DNA of 64,000 nucleotides from DATARH01 sp035534855. GTDB taxonomy: Bacteria; Pseudomonadota; Alphaproteobacteria; ATCC43930; CGMCC-115725. The notes below the pieces were generated by a model. It saw only the letters and a list, made by a program, of their open reading frames with translations, made no database searches and was not told where the DNA came from. Made by a program: the position numbers and the translations under genes. This document shows positions 52,346 through 60,626 of this stretch, piece by piece (position 1 is the first letter of the stretch; each line of letters starts with the position of its first letter). The stretch covers positions 1 to 64,000 of the forward strand of contig DATLRD010000072.1 in the NCBI GenBank assembly GCA_035534855.1. The letters are read 5' to 3'.

Positions 52346-53004
52346 CCCGGCGCCGCGAGGATGCGGCGGGCTAGCGGGATGGTGATCGCGCCGCCTTCGC
52401 TCATCTGCTGCCGGTCGAGCGCCGCGGCGAGCGCCATTGCCGCGGCGAACGACCGCTCCATCCGGCGGACCAGATACTCGATCACCGGCGGCTTGACCCT
52501 CACCTGGCGATCGGCGAACAGCTTGACCAGCACGGCCGCAAGCAGCGCATCGTCTGGCGGCTCGATGCCGGCCGCCGGCAGCGCGCGCAACCGCGAGGCG
52601 AGGTCGGGCAAGGCGATGCGCCACGTTGCCGCCGGCTGGCGTGCGATGATGAGGATGCTGCCGCCGCGCTCGCTGCACGCATTGTAGAGATGGAGCAGCT
52701 CCGCCTCCGGCGCGCGCTCGGCATCGTCGACGGCGATCGCACCGGGCGCCGTGCCGAGAACAGGCGCCGCCGCATCGGGCACGAGCTCGGTGCCGCCGAC
52801 GAGCGCGGCACCGGCGCGCGCGCACCACAGATGGGCGAGGTGCGTCTTGCCGCTGCCCGGCGGGCCGTGCAGCACCAGCCCGCGCGCCGGCCAATCGGGC
52901 CAGCGCTCGATCCACGCGAATGCATCGCGGTTGGCCGGCGAGGTCAGGAAATCGCCCCGCCCAATGGCGGCGTTGTGCGGCAGGCCGAGCGGCAGCTGGA
53001 TCAT
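52315..53004 (-). CDS. hdaA: DnaA-inactivating regulator HdaA
   Basis: A 229-residue AAA-fold DnaA homologue without a DNA-binding domain. The N-terminal QLPLGLP is a sliding-clamp-binding motif, followed by Walker A GPPGSGKTH and a Walker B-like IAVDDAE. In Caulobacter, HdaA with the clamp stimulates ATP hydrolysis by DnaA and prevents over-initiation. Start 53004 is where the clamp motif begins; the longer frame runs back into perM. The ATG overlaps the perM stop by four bases, and the 3' end overlaps sixA by 31 bases on the opposite strand. Confidence 0.92.
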   Translation of the reverse strand: MIQLPLGLPHNAAIGRGDFLTSPANRDAFAWIERWPDWPARGLVLHGPPGSGKTHLAHLWCARAGAALVGGTELVPDAAAPVLGTAPGAIAVDDAERAPEAELLHLYNACSERGGSILIIARQPAATWRIALPDLASRLRALPAAGIEPPDDALLAAVLVKLFADRQVRVKPPVIEYLVRRMERSFAAAMALAAALDRQQMSEGGAITIPLARRILAAPGQSESDLTVT

Positions 53005-54098
53005 CGGAACGGGGTGAGGCCGCGAGCCGCCTCGGGCTGATGCGGATCGTAGATCGTGCTGCGCCGATAGCGGCTGAGACTGAACCGGATCAGCACGCCC
53101 ACCACCGCCGCCGCCGGCACAGCGAGCAGGACACCGAGAAAGCCGAACAGGCTGCCGCCGGCGAACAGGGCGAAAATCACCCACACCGGATGCAGGTGGA
53201 TGCGATCGCCGACCAGTTTGGGGGTCAGGATGTTGGCCTCGACCGTCTGGCCGAACAGAAATATCCCGGTAACGATGAAGACCTTTGTCCAGGTGCCGTA
53301 TTGCGACGCCGCGAGGCCGACCGCGAGCACGAACCCGGTGCTGACGCCCAGCACCGGAACGATCGCCAGCACGCCGATCAGCACGCCGAGGGCAAAACTC
53401 GAATCGAGCCCGACCAATGTCAGGGCGACGCCGTAATACACCGCCAGGATCAGGCAGATCAGCGTCTGGCCGTGAACGAAGCCGACCAGCATGTCGCTGA
53501 CCGCACGCGCCTGGCCGCGCACCGTTTCGAGCGATTGGCGCGGCAGGTAGCCATCGATCAGCGCGACCATGCCATCCCAGTCACGCAGCAGAAAGAAGGT
53601 CACGATCGGCGTGACCACGACGAGCGAGACGATGTTGAGGATCGCGATGCTGCTGGTGAGCACGCTCTGCAGCAGCGAGGTGAGCCAGGTCAACGCCTCG
53701 CCGAGCTTGCCGCCGAGCGCGTCGCGTACCTTGTTGACCTCATCGGCCGGCAGCCGCTCGCGCAATAGCGCCATCAGCTTGCCGATCTCGGCCTGCAGCG
53801 TGGTCACCAGGCTCGGCACCTTGGCGATCAGTTGGACCACCTGGTTCTGGATCAGCGGGATCAGCAGAAACAGCACAAACGCGACCGCCATCATGAAAAG
53901 GACGAGGACCAAAACGCTGCCGAGAGTGCGCCGGATCCCCCAGCGTTCGAGCCGGGACACCGCAGGGGCCAACACGTATGAGATGACGAACCCCGCGACA
54001 AACGGCAGCAGGATTCCTTGGACCAGGACCAGCACCACCACGCCGGCGATGATGACGCCGAGCCAGAACAGGACCGGATAGAGCCGGCGGGTGGTCAA
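53001..54098 (-). CDS. AI-2E/PerM-family membrane protein
   Basis: A 365-residue polytopic protein with about eight hydrophobic segments and a central soluble stretch (about 105-155). It shows the family blocks TPIVTFFLLRDWD and GQTLICLILAVYYG, with GTWTKVFIVTGIFLFGQTVEANILTPKLVGDR further on. The family has been linked to permeation of small molecules or ions, including sodium/proton antiport in some members; none can be assigned here. The TTG start at 54098 overlaps the phosphatidyltransferase stop (TTGA). It is coupled to hdaA by a four-base overlap, a conserved alphaproteobacterial pair. Confidence 0.88.
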   Translation of the reverse strand: MTTRRLYPVLFWLGVIIAGVVVLVLVQGILLPFVAGFVISYVLAPAVSRLERWGIRRTLGSVLVLVLFMMAVAFVLFLLIPLIQNQVVQLIAKVPSLVTTLQAEIGKLMALLRERLPADEVNKVRDALGGKLGEALTWLTSLLQSVLTSSIAILNIVSLVVVTPIVTFFLLRDWDGMVALIDGYLPRQSLETVRGQARAVSDMLVGFVHGQTLICLILAVYYGVALTLVGLDSSFALGVLIGVLAIVPVLGVSTGFVLAVGLAASQYGTWTKVFIVTGIFLFGQTVEANILTPKLVGDRIHLHPVWVIFALFAGGSLFGFLGVLLAVPAAAVVGVLIRFSLSRYRRSTIYDPHQPEAARGLTPFR

Positions 54099-54655
54099 AG
54101 CACCTGCTCGATGCCGGCGAGAATGCGGGCCCAGCGGACAAAGTACGACGCGCCCGATAACGCCGTGGTCACCGCGACAGCGGCGACGAATATGGTGGTC
54201 ACCGCCCCGTCCGCCAGCCCGAGGCCAAGCCGGCCCAGGACGAACGCGATCAGCGCGATCTGCAGCGAGGTGTTGATCTTGCTGATATACAGCGGATCGA
54301 ACTGGCGCACCGTCGCGGTCGCCTGGACCAGGACGAAGCCGCCGACGATCATCACGTCGCGAAACACGACGAGGATCACCAGCCAGTCGGGAAGTTGCCC
54401 CTCGACACCCAGGGTCACATAGACGCTGGTAAGCAGCGCCTTGTCGGCGATCGGGTCGAGCAGCGCGCCGAGCCGCGTGCGGCGGTCGAATCGCTTGGCG
54501 ATGTAGCCGTCGAGCGCATCCGACAGGCCGGCGGCGACGAATACCCAAAAGGCGACGCCGTAGCTATCGCCGAGAATCAACCAGATCGCCACCGGCACCG
54601 ACAGCAGGCGGGCCGAGGTGATCAGATTCGGCAGGTTCAGAGCGATCTGGTTCAT
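54095..54655 (-). CDS. pgsA: CDP-alcohol phosphatidyltransferase (PgsA-like)
   Basis: A 186-residue inner-membrane enzyme with about five hydrophobic helices. The CDP-alcohol motif reads DALDGYIAKR with GALLDPIADK, i.e. the D-x2-DG and G-x3-D-x3-D metal site with AK in place of the commoner AR. Phosphatidylglycerophosphate synthase or a cardiolipin synthase of this fold is likely; context does not separate them. ATG 54655 is the conserved N-terminus. It is the second gene of the DUF2066-pgsA-perM-hdaA unit. Confidence 0.86.
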   Translation of the reverse strand: MNQIALNLPNLITSARLLSVPVAIWLILGDSYGVAFWVFVAAGLSDALDGYIAKRFDRRTRLGALLDPIADKALLTSVYVTLGVEGQLPDWLVILVVFRDVMIVGGFVLVQATATVRQFDPLYISKINTSLQIALIAFVLGRLGLGLADGAVTTIFVAAVAVTTALSGASYFVRWARILAGIEQVL

Positions 54656-54671
54656 CGCCTCGGAAACCGCG

Positions 54672-55889
54672 CTAATTCGAACTCGCCGCACCGGCGCGCG
54701 AAAGGTGCCACACCGGATCGCCGCGCACCAGATTGAGTCCGTCCCCGGCAAGGCTCGCGGTAAGCTGGTCGACATCGCCGGTATAGGCGATATCGATCGT
54801 CGCCTCCTGCCGCGACAACGCCCGCAGCTCGACCCCGCGAACCATCGGCAGGCCGGCGATCTGGTCGTGCAGCCTCAGCCAATCGTCGAGCCCGCTGATC
54901 TCCACGACGACGGTAATGCTGGCCTGCTGCGCGGATTGCGGTGCGATCCCCTTCCAGTTGCTGTCGATCGCGGCCCCGGTCGACTGCACCGCCCGCAGGA
55001 AGAACGCCTCGACGCTTTCGCCGGGGTTGGCGGTGAGCGAGAGGGCGTGTGCATAGACAAGCTGTCCGGCGTGGTAGCGCTTGACCGAGATGTCGAGCCC
55101 GGTCGGGCCGTTCGCCGGGCCGCGTGCCACCGCGAGCGCGACCAGAATATCATCGGTGCCGTATTTGCGGCTGATCCGGCCGAGCGCGTCGGGATCGCCG
55201 GCGCGCGCCTTGTCGGCATCGATCGCTGCGACGTCGCCGACATCGCCGAGCGGCATCGTCAGCTCGACGCCCCCGGGCCCGGGCTGGTGCTGGGTCCACA
55301 CGTCGCGCCACGGGTTGGGGTCGTCCCACAGCACGACACGGCTGCCGAGCTGGTAAAGCGCGAGCAGCAGCACCGGCTTACCGCTGCCGAGCGGCGGCGC
55401 GGTGCTGGGCGGCGCGGTGCTGGCCGGAGCTTCCAGACCGGCGGCGGGGCCGGTCGCCGGTCTGGCAATGTGCAGCACGCTCTGCACATCGGCCGGGCGG
55501 AAATGGTAGGTATAGTCGGCGGTATAGCGGACCGCCGTCATGCGTTCGTTGGCGACCTCGAAGCTGATCACCATGTCGGTGATCTGGTTGTCGCTGAGCT
55601 TGGACAGCTTGCCATTACCCGGCCCGCCGGCGAGGTTGTCGGCGATCTCGGCGAGCGCCCGGCGCTGGCCGCCGAGGCGAGCCTCTTCACGCGCCTTGAC
55701 GACGTTTTCGGCGGTGGCGTCGACCTTGACGGTCGCAGTATAGGGGTCAGCGCTCGCCGGGTTCGGCGTCGGCTCCTGCGCCCGGGCGCTTCCGAAGCAG
55801 CCGACCAGCAGCAACACGCAGAACAACGCGCCGGCAAGAGGTCGCCGGCCGCGTGCGCCGGCCACCCCGGGCACCAGCGGCAGGGTCAT
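54672..55889 (-). CDS. DUF2066 family exported protein
   Basis: A 405-residue protein beginning with a signal-like sequence (hydrophobic LAGALFCVLLLVGC near residues 18-31; the cysteine could be a lipobox, or cleavage could follow ARA). The mature part matches DUF2066 in the repeated AREEARLGGQRRAL segment and in the later domain with FLRAVQSTGAAI. The function is unknown. Its constant association with pgsA-perM-hdaA in alphaproteobacteria is the main clue and supports this call. It is divergent from purN with 134 bases between starts. Confidence 0.8.
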   Translation of the reverse strand: MTLPLVPGVAGARGRRPLAGALFCVLLLVGCFGSARAQEPTPNPASADPYTATVKVDATAENVVKAREEARLGGQRRALAEIADNLAGGPGNGKLSKLSDNQITDMVISFEVANERMTAVRYTADYTYHFRPADVQSVLHIARPATGPAAGLEAPASTAPPSTAPPLGSGKPVLLLALYQLGSRVVLWDDPNPWRDVWTQHQPGPGGVELTMPLGDVGDVAAIDADKARAGDPDALGRISRKYGTDDILVALAVARGPANGPTGLDISVKRYHAGQLVYAHALSLTANPGESVEAFFLRAVQSTGAAIDSNWKGIAPQSAQQASITVVVEISGLDDWLRLHDQIAGLPMVRGVELRALSRQEATIDIAYTGDVDQLTASLAGDGLNLVRGDPVWHLSRAGAASSN

Positions 55890-56023
55890 TGCAATGCGTC
55901 CCCGAGTCCGTATCCTCGCGGTTCCCCGACCGCGACAAGGCGGTCATAGCGCAGTTTTCGCGAGGACGCCATCGACAGGCTGGGCCGGCCCCGTGCGATC
56001 GCGCCGCAACCAGCGAGAGTTTG

Positions 56024-56698
56024 ATGCCACGGCTGAGGGTCGGGGTGCTGATCTCAGGGCGCGGGTCGAACCTGCAGGCGCTGATCGACGCCGCCGCCGT
56101 GCCGGATTATCCGGCGGAGATCGCGCTGGTGCTGAGCAACCGCGCCGACGCCTCCGGTCTGGCGCGTGCCGCGCGCGCCGGCATCCCGCACCGCGCGATA
56201 CCGCACCCGAGCCGCGAGGAATTCGCCGCGGCGGCCGACGCGGGGCTGCACGAGAACGGCGTCGGGCTGATCGCGCTCGCCGGCTATATGCGCATCCTCG
56301 ACAGCGGCTTTGTCGCGGCCTGGCGCGACCGCCTCGTCAACATCCACCCGTCGCTGCTGCCGGCCTTTCCCGGGCTGCACCCGCAGCGTCAGGCGCTCGC
56401 CGCCGGCGTGCGCGTTTCCGGCTGCACCGTACATTTCGTGCGCGAGGCGGTCGATAGCGGCCCGATTATCGCGCAGGCCGCCGTGCCGGTGCACGATGGC
56501 GACGACGAAGCGCGGCTCGCCGACCGCATCCTCGCGGCCGAGCACCGGATCTACCCGCTGGCGGTGCGGCTGTTCGCCGAAGGGCGGCTGACGATCGCCG
56601 GCGAGCGGGTTCTGGTCGCCGGCGCCGCGGCGCCCGCCGGGGCGCTGTTGAACCCCGATCCTGCGGCGGTTGCGCCGCTTGCCTCCGGCGGCGGTTAG
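56024..56698 (+). CDS. purN: phosphoribosylglycinamide formyltransferase
   Basis: A 224-residue GAR transformylase, the third step of purine synthesis, using 10-formyl-tetrahydrofolate. The phosphate-binding SGRGSNLQAL (residues 11-20) is intact, and the catalytic triad Asn106, His108 and Asp144 falls at the same numbers as in E. coli. ATG 56024 is the conserved start. In many relatives purM directly precedes purN; here no purM is present between DUF2066 and purN. Confidence 0.95.
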   Translation: MPRLRVGVLISGRGSNLQALIDAAAVPDYPAEIALVLSNRADASGLARAARAGIPHRAIPHPSREEFAAAADAGLHENGVGLIALAGYMRILDSGFVAAWRDRLVNIHPSLLPAFPGLHPQRQALAAGVRVSGCTVHFVREAVDSGPIIAQAAVPVHDGDDEARLADRILAAEHRIYPLAVRLFAEGRLTIAGERVLVAGAAAPAGALLNPDPAAVAPLASGGG

Positions 56699-56706
56699 GC
56701 TATACC
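56679..56706 (+). promoter_or_regulatory. candidate promoter of the oxidase subunit IV gene
   Basis: TTGCCT (56679-56684) and TATACC (56701-56706) are 16 bases apart, overlapping the purN stop. Transcription would begin near 56713, giving a 27-base leader. Confidence 0.45.
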
Positions 56707-56739
56707 TGGGGCAATCAGCGTTTCCGCGACGAGGCAGCG

Positions 56740-56865
56740 ATGACGGCCGTAGACCCAGATTATCAACGCCACTACCAGTTCTGGATCGGGTTCACCCGCT
56801 TCATGAAGATCGGCATCACCTTCGTCGTCACTCTCTTGATCCTGATGGCGATCTTCCTGGTTTGA
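56740..56865 (+). CDS. aa3-type cytochrome c oxidase subunit IV (small)
   Basis: A 41-residue protein with a polar N-terminus (DPDYQRHYQFWIGF) and one C-terminal membrane helix (TFVVTLLILMAIFL). This matches the bacterial aa3-type oxidase subunit IV family, whose members are 40-70 residues with a conserved Y-x2-H and a phenylalanine/lysine before the helix. GAGG lies upstream of the ATG. The rest of the oxidase is not in this window; an orphan location is common for this subunit. It converges on ndk with 13 bases between stops. Confidence 0.8.
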   Translation: MTAVDPDYQRHYQFWIGFTRFMKIGITFVVTLLILMAIFLV

Positions 56866-56878
56866 CCGCGCTCGCCGG

Positions 56879-57301
56879 CTACGGGCAGATCTCGGCGGGG
56901 CTGAAGAAAAACGCGATTTCCTGCGCCGCGGCCTCGGGCGAATCCGACCCGTGCACCGAGTTGGCCTCGATCGATTCGGCAAAATCCTTGCGGATCGTGC
57001 CCGGCCCGGCCTTGGCCGGATCGGTCGCGCCCATGATTTCGCGGTTCTTCGCCACCGCGCCCTCGCCTTCGAGCACCTGCACGACGACCGGGCCAGAGGT
57101 CATGAACGACACCAAGCTGGCGTAGAACGGCCGCGCCGCATGCACCGCATAGAACGCCTCGGCGCGCTCCTTGCTGAGCCGCAGCCGCTTCTGCGCGACG
57201 ATGCGCAGGCCGCTCTTTTCGAACCGGTCGTTGATTGCGCCGGTCAGGTTGCGGCGGGTCGCATCGGGCTTGATGATCGACAGGGTGCGCTCGACGGCCA
57301 T
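56879..57301 (-). CDS. ndk: nucleoside diphosphate kinase
   Basis: A 140-residue NDP kinase that equilibrates nucleoside triphosphates through a phosphohistidine. The catalytic His117 lies in EANSVHGSDS, and the N-terminal RTLSIIKPDAT is conserved. The start is 57301; the longer frame adds a stretch that is not conserved. It is downstream of holC on the same strand, with about 78 bases between. Confidence 0.97.
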   Translation of the reverse strand: MAVERTLSIIKPDATRRNLTGAINDRFEKSGLRIVAQKRLRLSKERAEAFYAVHAARPFYASLVSFMTSGPVVVQVLEGEGAVAKNREIMGATDPAKAGPGTIRKDFAESIEANSVHGSDSPEAAAQEIAFFFSPAEICP

Positions 57302-57379
57302 CGCTGATTTCTCGTTCGGGTGACGGGGGAGCGGCGTTATAGCCGCCCGCCCGCCGGCGGGCAATCGCCGCCCGCGCCG

Positions 57380-57826
57380 CTAAGCCTTCTTCTCCCACCC
57401 GGTCGCGGTCTGCTGCCAGTAGGTCAGCGCGTGTCCGGCGGCCTGCGCGGCGCGCCAGCGCCGGCGCGCGGCCTCGACCGCGTCGGGGTCGTTGCCGTCG
57501 AACAGGTCGAGGCAGCGCGCGAAGGCGCCGACATCGCCGGCCTCGACCCCGTCGACCAGAAACAGCACGGTGGCGCCGTTGGGGTTTTCGTCGCGGTGGC
57601 AAAGCCAGATCGGCTGTTCGGTCGGGTTGCCGTCGCGCGCCGCGCCGTGCGCCAGAAAACTCGCATCGTCATACGTCCACAGCAGCGAATTCAGGTGCTC
57701 GACCCGCTCCGGCGAGGCGGCGCGGATCACCACGCGGAGGTTCTGCGCCCGCGCCCGCTCCAACAGGCGGGGCAGCGCGCGTTCGAGCGGCGTCGACAGC
57801 AGGTGGTAAAAGCCGATCTCGGCCAT
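57380..57826 (-). CDS. holC: DNA polymerase III chi subunit
   Basis: A 148-residue HolC-family protein. It begins EIGFYHL and has the conserved RVVIRAASPERVEHLNSLLWTYDDASFLAHG and PIWLCHRDENPNGATVLFLVDG blocks. Chi links the clamp loader to single-stranded-DNA-binding protein. Its ATG overlaps the last base of the pepA stop (TGATG), which couples translation; pepA-holC is a conserved pair in proteobacteria. The longer frame runs antisense-free into pepA but lacks homology. Confidence 0.92.
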   Translation of the reverse strand: MAEIGFYHLLSTPLERALPRLLERARAQNLRVVIRAASPERVEHLNSLLWTYDDASFLAHGAARDGNPTEQPIWLCHRDENPNGATVLFLVDGVEAGDVGAFARCLDLFDGNDPDAVEAARRRWRAAQAAGHALTYWQQTATGWEKKA

Positions 57827-59325
57827 CAACCCTGTTCGTAATAATCCGCGACGAGGCGGTCGAGCAGGCGCACCCCGAACGCGGTTGCGCCTTTCGGCAC
57901 GGTCGGCGCGTCGCGCTTCGACCAGGCGACCCCGGCGATGTCGAGATGCGCCCACGGCACGTTGTTGACAAAGCGCTGGACGAACTGCGCGCCGATGATG
58001 CTGCCGGCGCCGCGGTCGCTGGCGATGTTCTTGACGTCGGCGGCGTCGCTGTCGATCGTCCGGTCGTAGGCGGCGGCGAGCGGGAGCCGCCACAGTTTCT
58101 CGTCGACCGACTTGCCGGCGGCGATCAGCCGGTCGGCGAGATCGTCGTTGTTGCTGAACAGCCCGGCGTGCTCGTGGCCGAGCGCCATGACGACCGCGCC
58201 GGTCAGCGTCGCGAGGTCGATCATCGCCTTGGGCTTGAACCGGTCCTGGCAGTACCACAGCGCGTCGGCGAGCACGAGCCGGCCCTCGGCGTCGGTGTTG
58301 AGGACCTCGATCGTCTGGCCCGACAGCGATTTGACGATGTCGCCGGGGCGCTGGGCGGTGCCCGACGGCATATTCTCGACCAGCCCGACCACGCCAACCG
58401 CGTTGACCCTGGCCTTACGCGCGGCCAACAGGCGCATCAGCCCGATCACCACCCCGGCGCCGGCCATGTCCCATTTCATCTCGCCCATGCCGGCCGACGG
58501 CTTGATCGAGATGCCGCCGGTGTCGAAGGTGACGCCCTTGCCGACAAAGGCGATCGGCGCGGCCCCGTCGGGACCGCCGTGCCATTGCATGACGACGACC
58601 CGCGACGGCCGGGCGCTGCCCTGCCCGACCGCGAGCAGCGCGTTCATGCCGATCTCGCGCAGCCGGTCTTCGTCAAGCACCTCGACCGAGAGGCCAAATT
58701 CGGCAAGCCCGGCGGCCTGCGCGGCGAGCGTCTCCGGGTAGATCACGTTGGCCGGCTCGGACACCAGGTCGCGGGTGAACGATACCGCGGCGGCCGCGGC
58801 GTCGCGATCGCGATAGGCGCGCTCGGCGGCGTCCGGGTCGCGGCTGACGACGGTCAGCGCCACCAGTGTCGGCTTGCGCTCGGGTTTCTCTTTAGTGCGA
58901 TAGCGATCGAAGCGGTAGACCCGCAGCGCAGCGCCGAAAGCGAGCGAGGCGGCGGCCTCGGCGGCGCCGACCTTGGCGTCGTCGCCAAGCTCGACGGCGA
59001 CCAGCGCCGCGCTCTCGCCGGTGCTATTGAGATGGGCGACCAGCGCGCCGCCGAGATCCTCCAGCCGGCGCACGTCGACCGTCTCCGGCGTGCCGAGCCC
59101 GGCGAGCACGATCTGGCTGGCGGCGAGGTTGGCCGGCCCGACGACCGCCAGGATCTCGCCCTTCTTGCCTCGGAACCGGCCGGAAGCGGCGAGCGCCCGA
59201 GCGACCGCGCCGCCGCTCGCTTCGTCGATCTGCCGCGCCGGAGCGGTCAACCCGCCGCCTTCCCAGGCTCCGACGACGATGGCACCCCTTCGGGCCGGGT
59301 CGAACGCGCCAAATTCGATCTTCAT
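57826..59325 (-). CDS. pepA: leucyl aminopeptidase
   Basis: A 499-residue M17 aminopeptidase. The N-terminal macro-like domain (about 1-165) is variable. The catalytic domain carries the metal ligands in GKGVTFDTGGISIKPS and KWDMAGAG and the signature NTDAEGRLVLADAL with the active-site arginine. It is a cytoplasmic hexamer in relatives that trims N-terminal residues; some members also bind DNA. It is first of the pepA-holC pair and divergent from lptF. Confidence 0.96.
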   Translation of the reverse strand: MKIEFGAFDPARRGAIVVGAWEGGGLTAPARQIDEASGGAVARALAASGRFRGKKGEILAVVGPANLAASQIVLAGLGTPETVDVRRLEDLGGALVAHLNSTGESAALVAVELGDDAKVGAAEAAASLAFGAALRVYRFDRYRTKEKPERKPTLVALTVVSRDPDAAERAYRDRDAAAAAVSFTRDLVSEPANVIYPETLAAQAAGLAEFGLSVEVLDEDRLREIGMNALLAVGQGSARPSRVVVMQWHGGPDGAAPIAFVGKGVTFDTGGISIKPSAGMGEMKWDMAGAGVVIGLMRLLAARKARVNAVGVVGLVENMPSGTAQRPGDIVKSLSGQTIEVLNTDAEGRLVLADALWYCQDRFKPKAMIDLATLTGAVVMALGHEHAGLFSNNDDLADRLIAAGKSVDEKLWRLPLAAAYDRTIDSDAADVKNIASDRGAGSIIGAQFVQRFVNNVPWAHLDIAGVAWSKRDAPTVPKGATAFGVRLLDRLVADYYEQG

Positions 59326-59441
59326 CGCACCACCCTGGCCAGCCGGATCAAAGCTTACCGCGCGATAGCCGCCCCGCCGCCGCGAGTCAACGCCGGCATC
59401 ACGCGGCGCATCCCCGGCGCCGACGCCGCGATGGCAAACCG

Positions 59442-59471
59442 CTGGCCGCAGCCCCGCCCCGCCCCTATGAT
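59442..59471 (+). promoter_or_regulatory. candidate promoter of lptF (near-leaderless)
   Basis: TATGAT (59466-59471) lies nine bases before the lptF ATG, with a weak CTGGCC (59442-59447) 18 bases upstream. The start point would fall within a few bases of the ATG, as at pyrB. Confidence 0.4.
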
Positions 59472-59480
59472 CCTGCCGCG

Positions 59481-60602
59481 ATGACCGGGCTCACCCGCTA
59501 CATTCTGCGGCAGTGTATCGGCGTGATGATCTTCGTCACGGCGGCGCTGTGCGCGGCGGTGTGGCTGGCCCAGTCGCTGCGGCTCATCGACCTGATCGTC
59601 AACCGCGGTCTCAGCGCCGAGCTGTTTCTGTATCTGGCGCTGCTGATCCTGCCGCGGTTCATCGAGATCGTGCTGCCAATCGGCGTGTTCATCGCGGTGC
59701 TGTTCGTCTTCAACCGCCTCAGCAGCGAGAGCGAGCTGGTCGTAATGCGCGCCGCCGGGGTCGGACCGGCCGGGCTGGCGAGGCCGGTCCTGGTTCTGGC
59801 CGGGATGGGCTTTGTCATTCTGCTGGTGCTGTCGGCCTATCTGCTGCCGGCATCCAACCGCGAGTTCAAGGACGCCCAGTTCGAAATCCGCAACCGGTTC
59901 GTTTCGAGCCTGCTGCAAGAAGGCGCGTTCACGACGATTTCGGACAAGGCGACGATCTATATCGCCTCGCGCGACAACCGCGGTGAGGTCGTCGGGGTGC
60001 TGATCGACGACGAGCGCGACAAGAACCGCCCGGTCACGATCCTCGCCCAGCGCGGCGCCTTCACCAGCGCCGGCGGCGGCTCGCGCCTCGTCATGGTCAA
60101 CGGCGATCGCCAGGAATATAACCGCACCACCGGCAAGCTCTCGATCCTCAGCTTCGACCGCTACACGCTCGACCTCGATACGATGCGCGACGCGCCGGTC
60201 GTGCGCTTCCGCGAGCCGCAGGAGCGCTATCTTGGCGAATTGCTGTTTCCGCCGCCCGGGCTCGACCCGGCGATGCGCTACAGCTTTATTGTCGAGGCCA
60301 ACCAGCGCCTTGCCATGACGTTCTCGGTGTTCGGCTTTGCGATGATCCCGCTGGCCTGCCTGCTGCCGGGCGAGATCAATCGCCGCGGCCAGTTGCGGCG
60401 AGTGCTGCTGGCGATCACGCTTGCCTTTATCTACCAGTCGGTTGGCATCGGGGTGCAGGACCTGGCGAGCCGCTATGGCGTCGCTATCCCGTTGATGTAC
60501 CTGATCGACCTCTTGCCGGTCGGGCTCGGGTTTGGAATCCTGCTGCGGGGCGGCATCCGGCTCGGGCGGCAGCGGCCGGTCCTGGCCGCCGCGGCACCCT
60601 GA
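59481..60602 (+). CDS. lptF: LPS export permease LptF
   Basis: A 373-residue YjgP/YjgQ-family permease. Three N-terminal membrane helices, a periplasmic beta-jellyroll (about 130-265) and three C-terminal helices form the usual order. The LptB-coupling segment FNRLSSESELVVMRAAGVG follows the second helix. With LptG and the LptB ATPase (not in the window) it extracts lipopolysaccharide from the inner membrane. The ATG follows a TATGAT box closely and has no evident ribosome-binding site. lptG follows after 24 bases. Confidence 0.94.
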   Translation: MTGLTRYILRQCIGVMIFVTAALCAAVWLAQSLRLIDLIVNRGLSAELFLYLALLILPRFIEIVLPIGVFIAVLFVFNRLSSESELVVMRAAGVGPAGLARPVLVLAGMGFVILLVLSAYLLPASNREFKDAQFEIRNRFVSSLLQEGAFTTISDKATIYIASRDNRGEVVGVLIDDERDKNRPVTILAQRGAFTSAGGGSRLVMVNGDRQEYNRTTGKLSILSFDRYTLDLDTMRDAPVVRFREPQERYLGELLFPPPGLDPAMRYSFIVEANQRLAMTFSVFGFAMIPLACLLPGEINRRGQLRRVLLAITLAFIYQSVGIGVQDLASRYGVAIPLMYLIDLLPVGLGFGILLRGGIRLGRQRPVLAAAAP

Positions 60603-60626
60603 CCGCGCGGCAACGGGGGAGAACCG

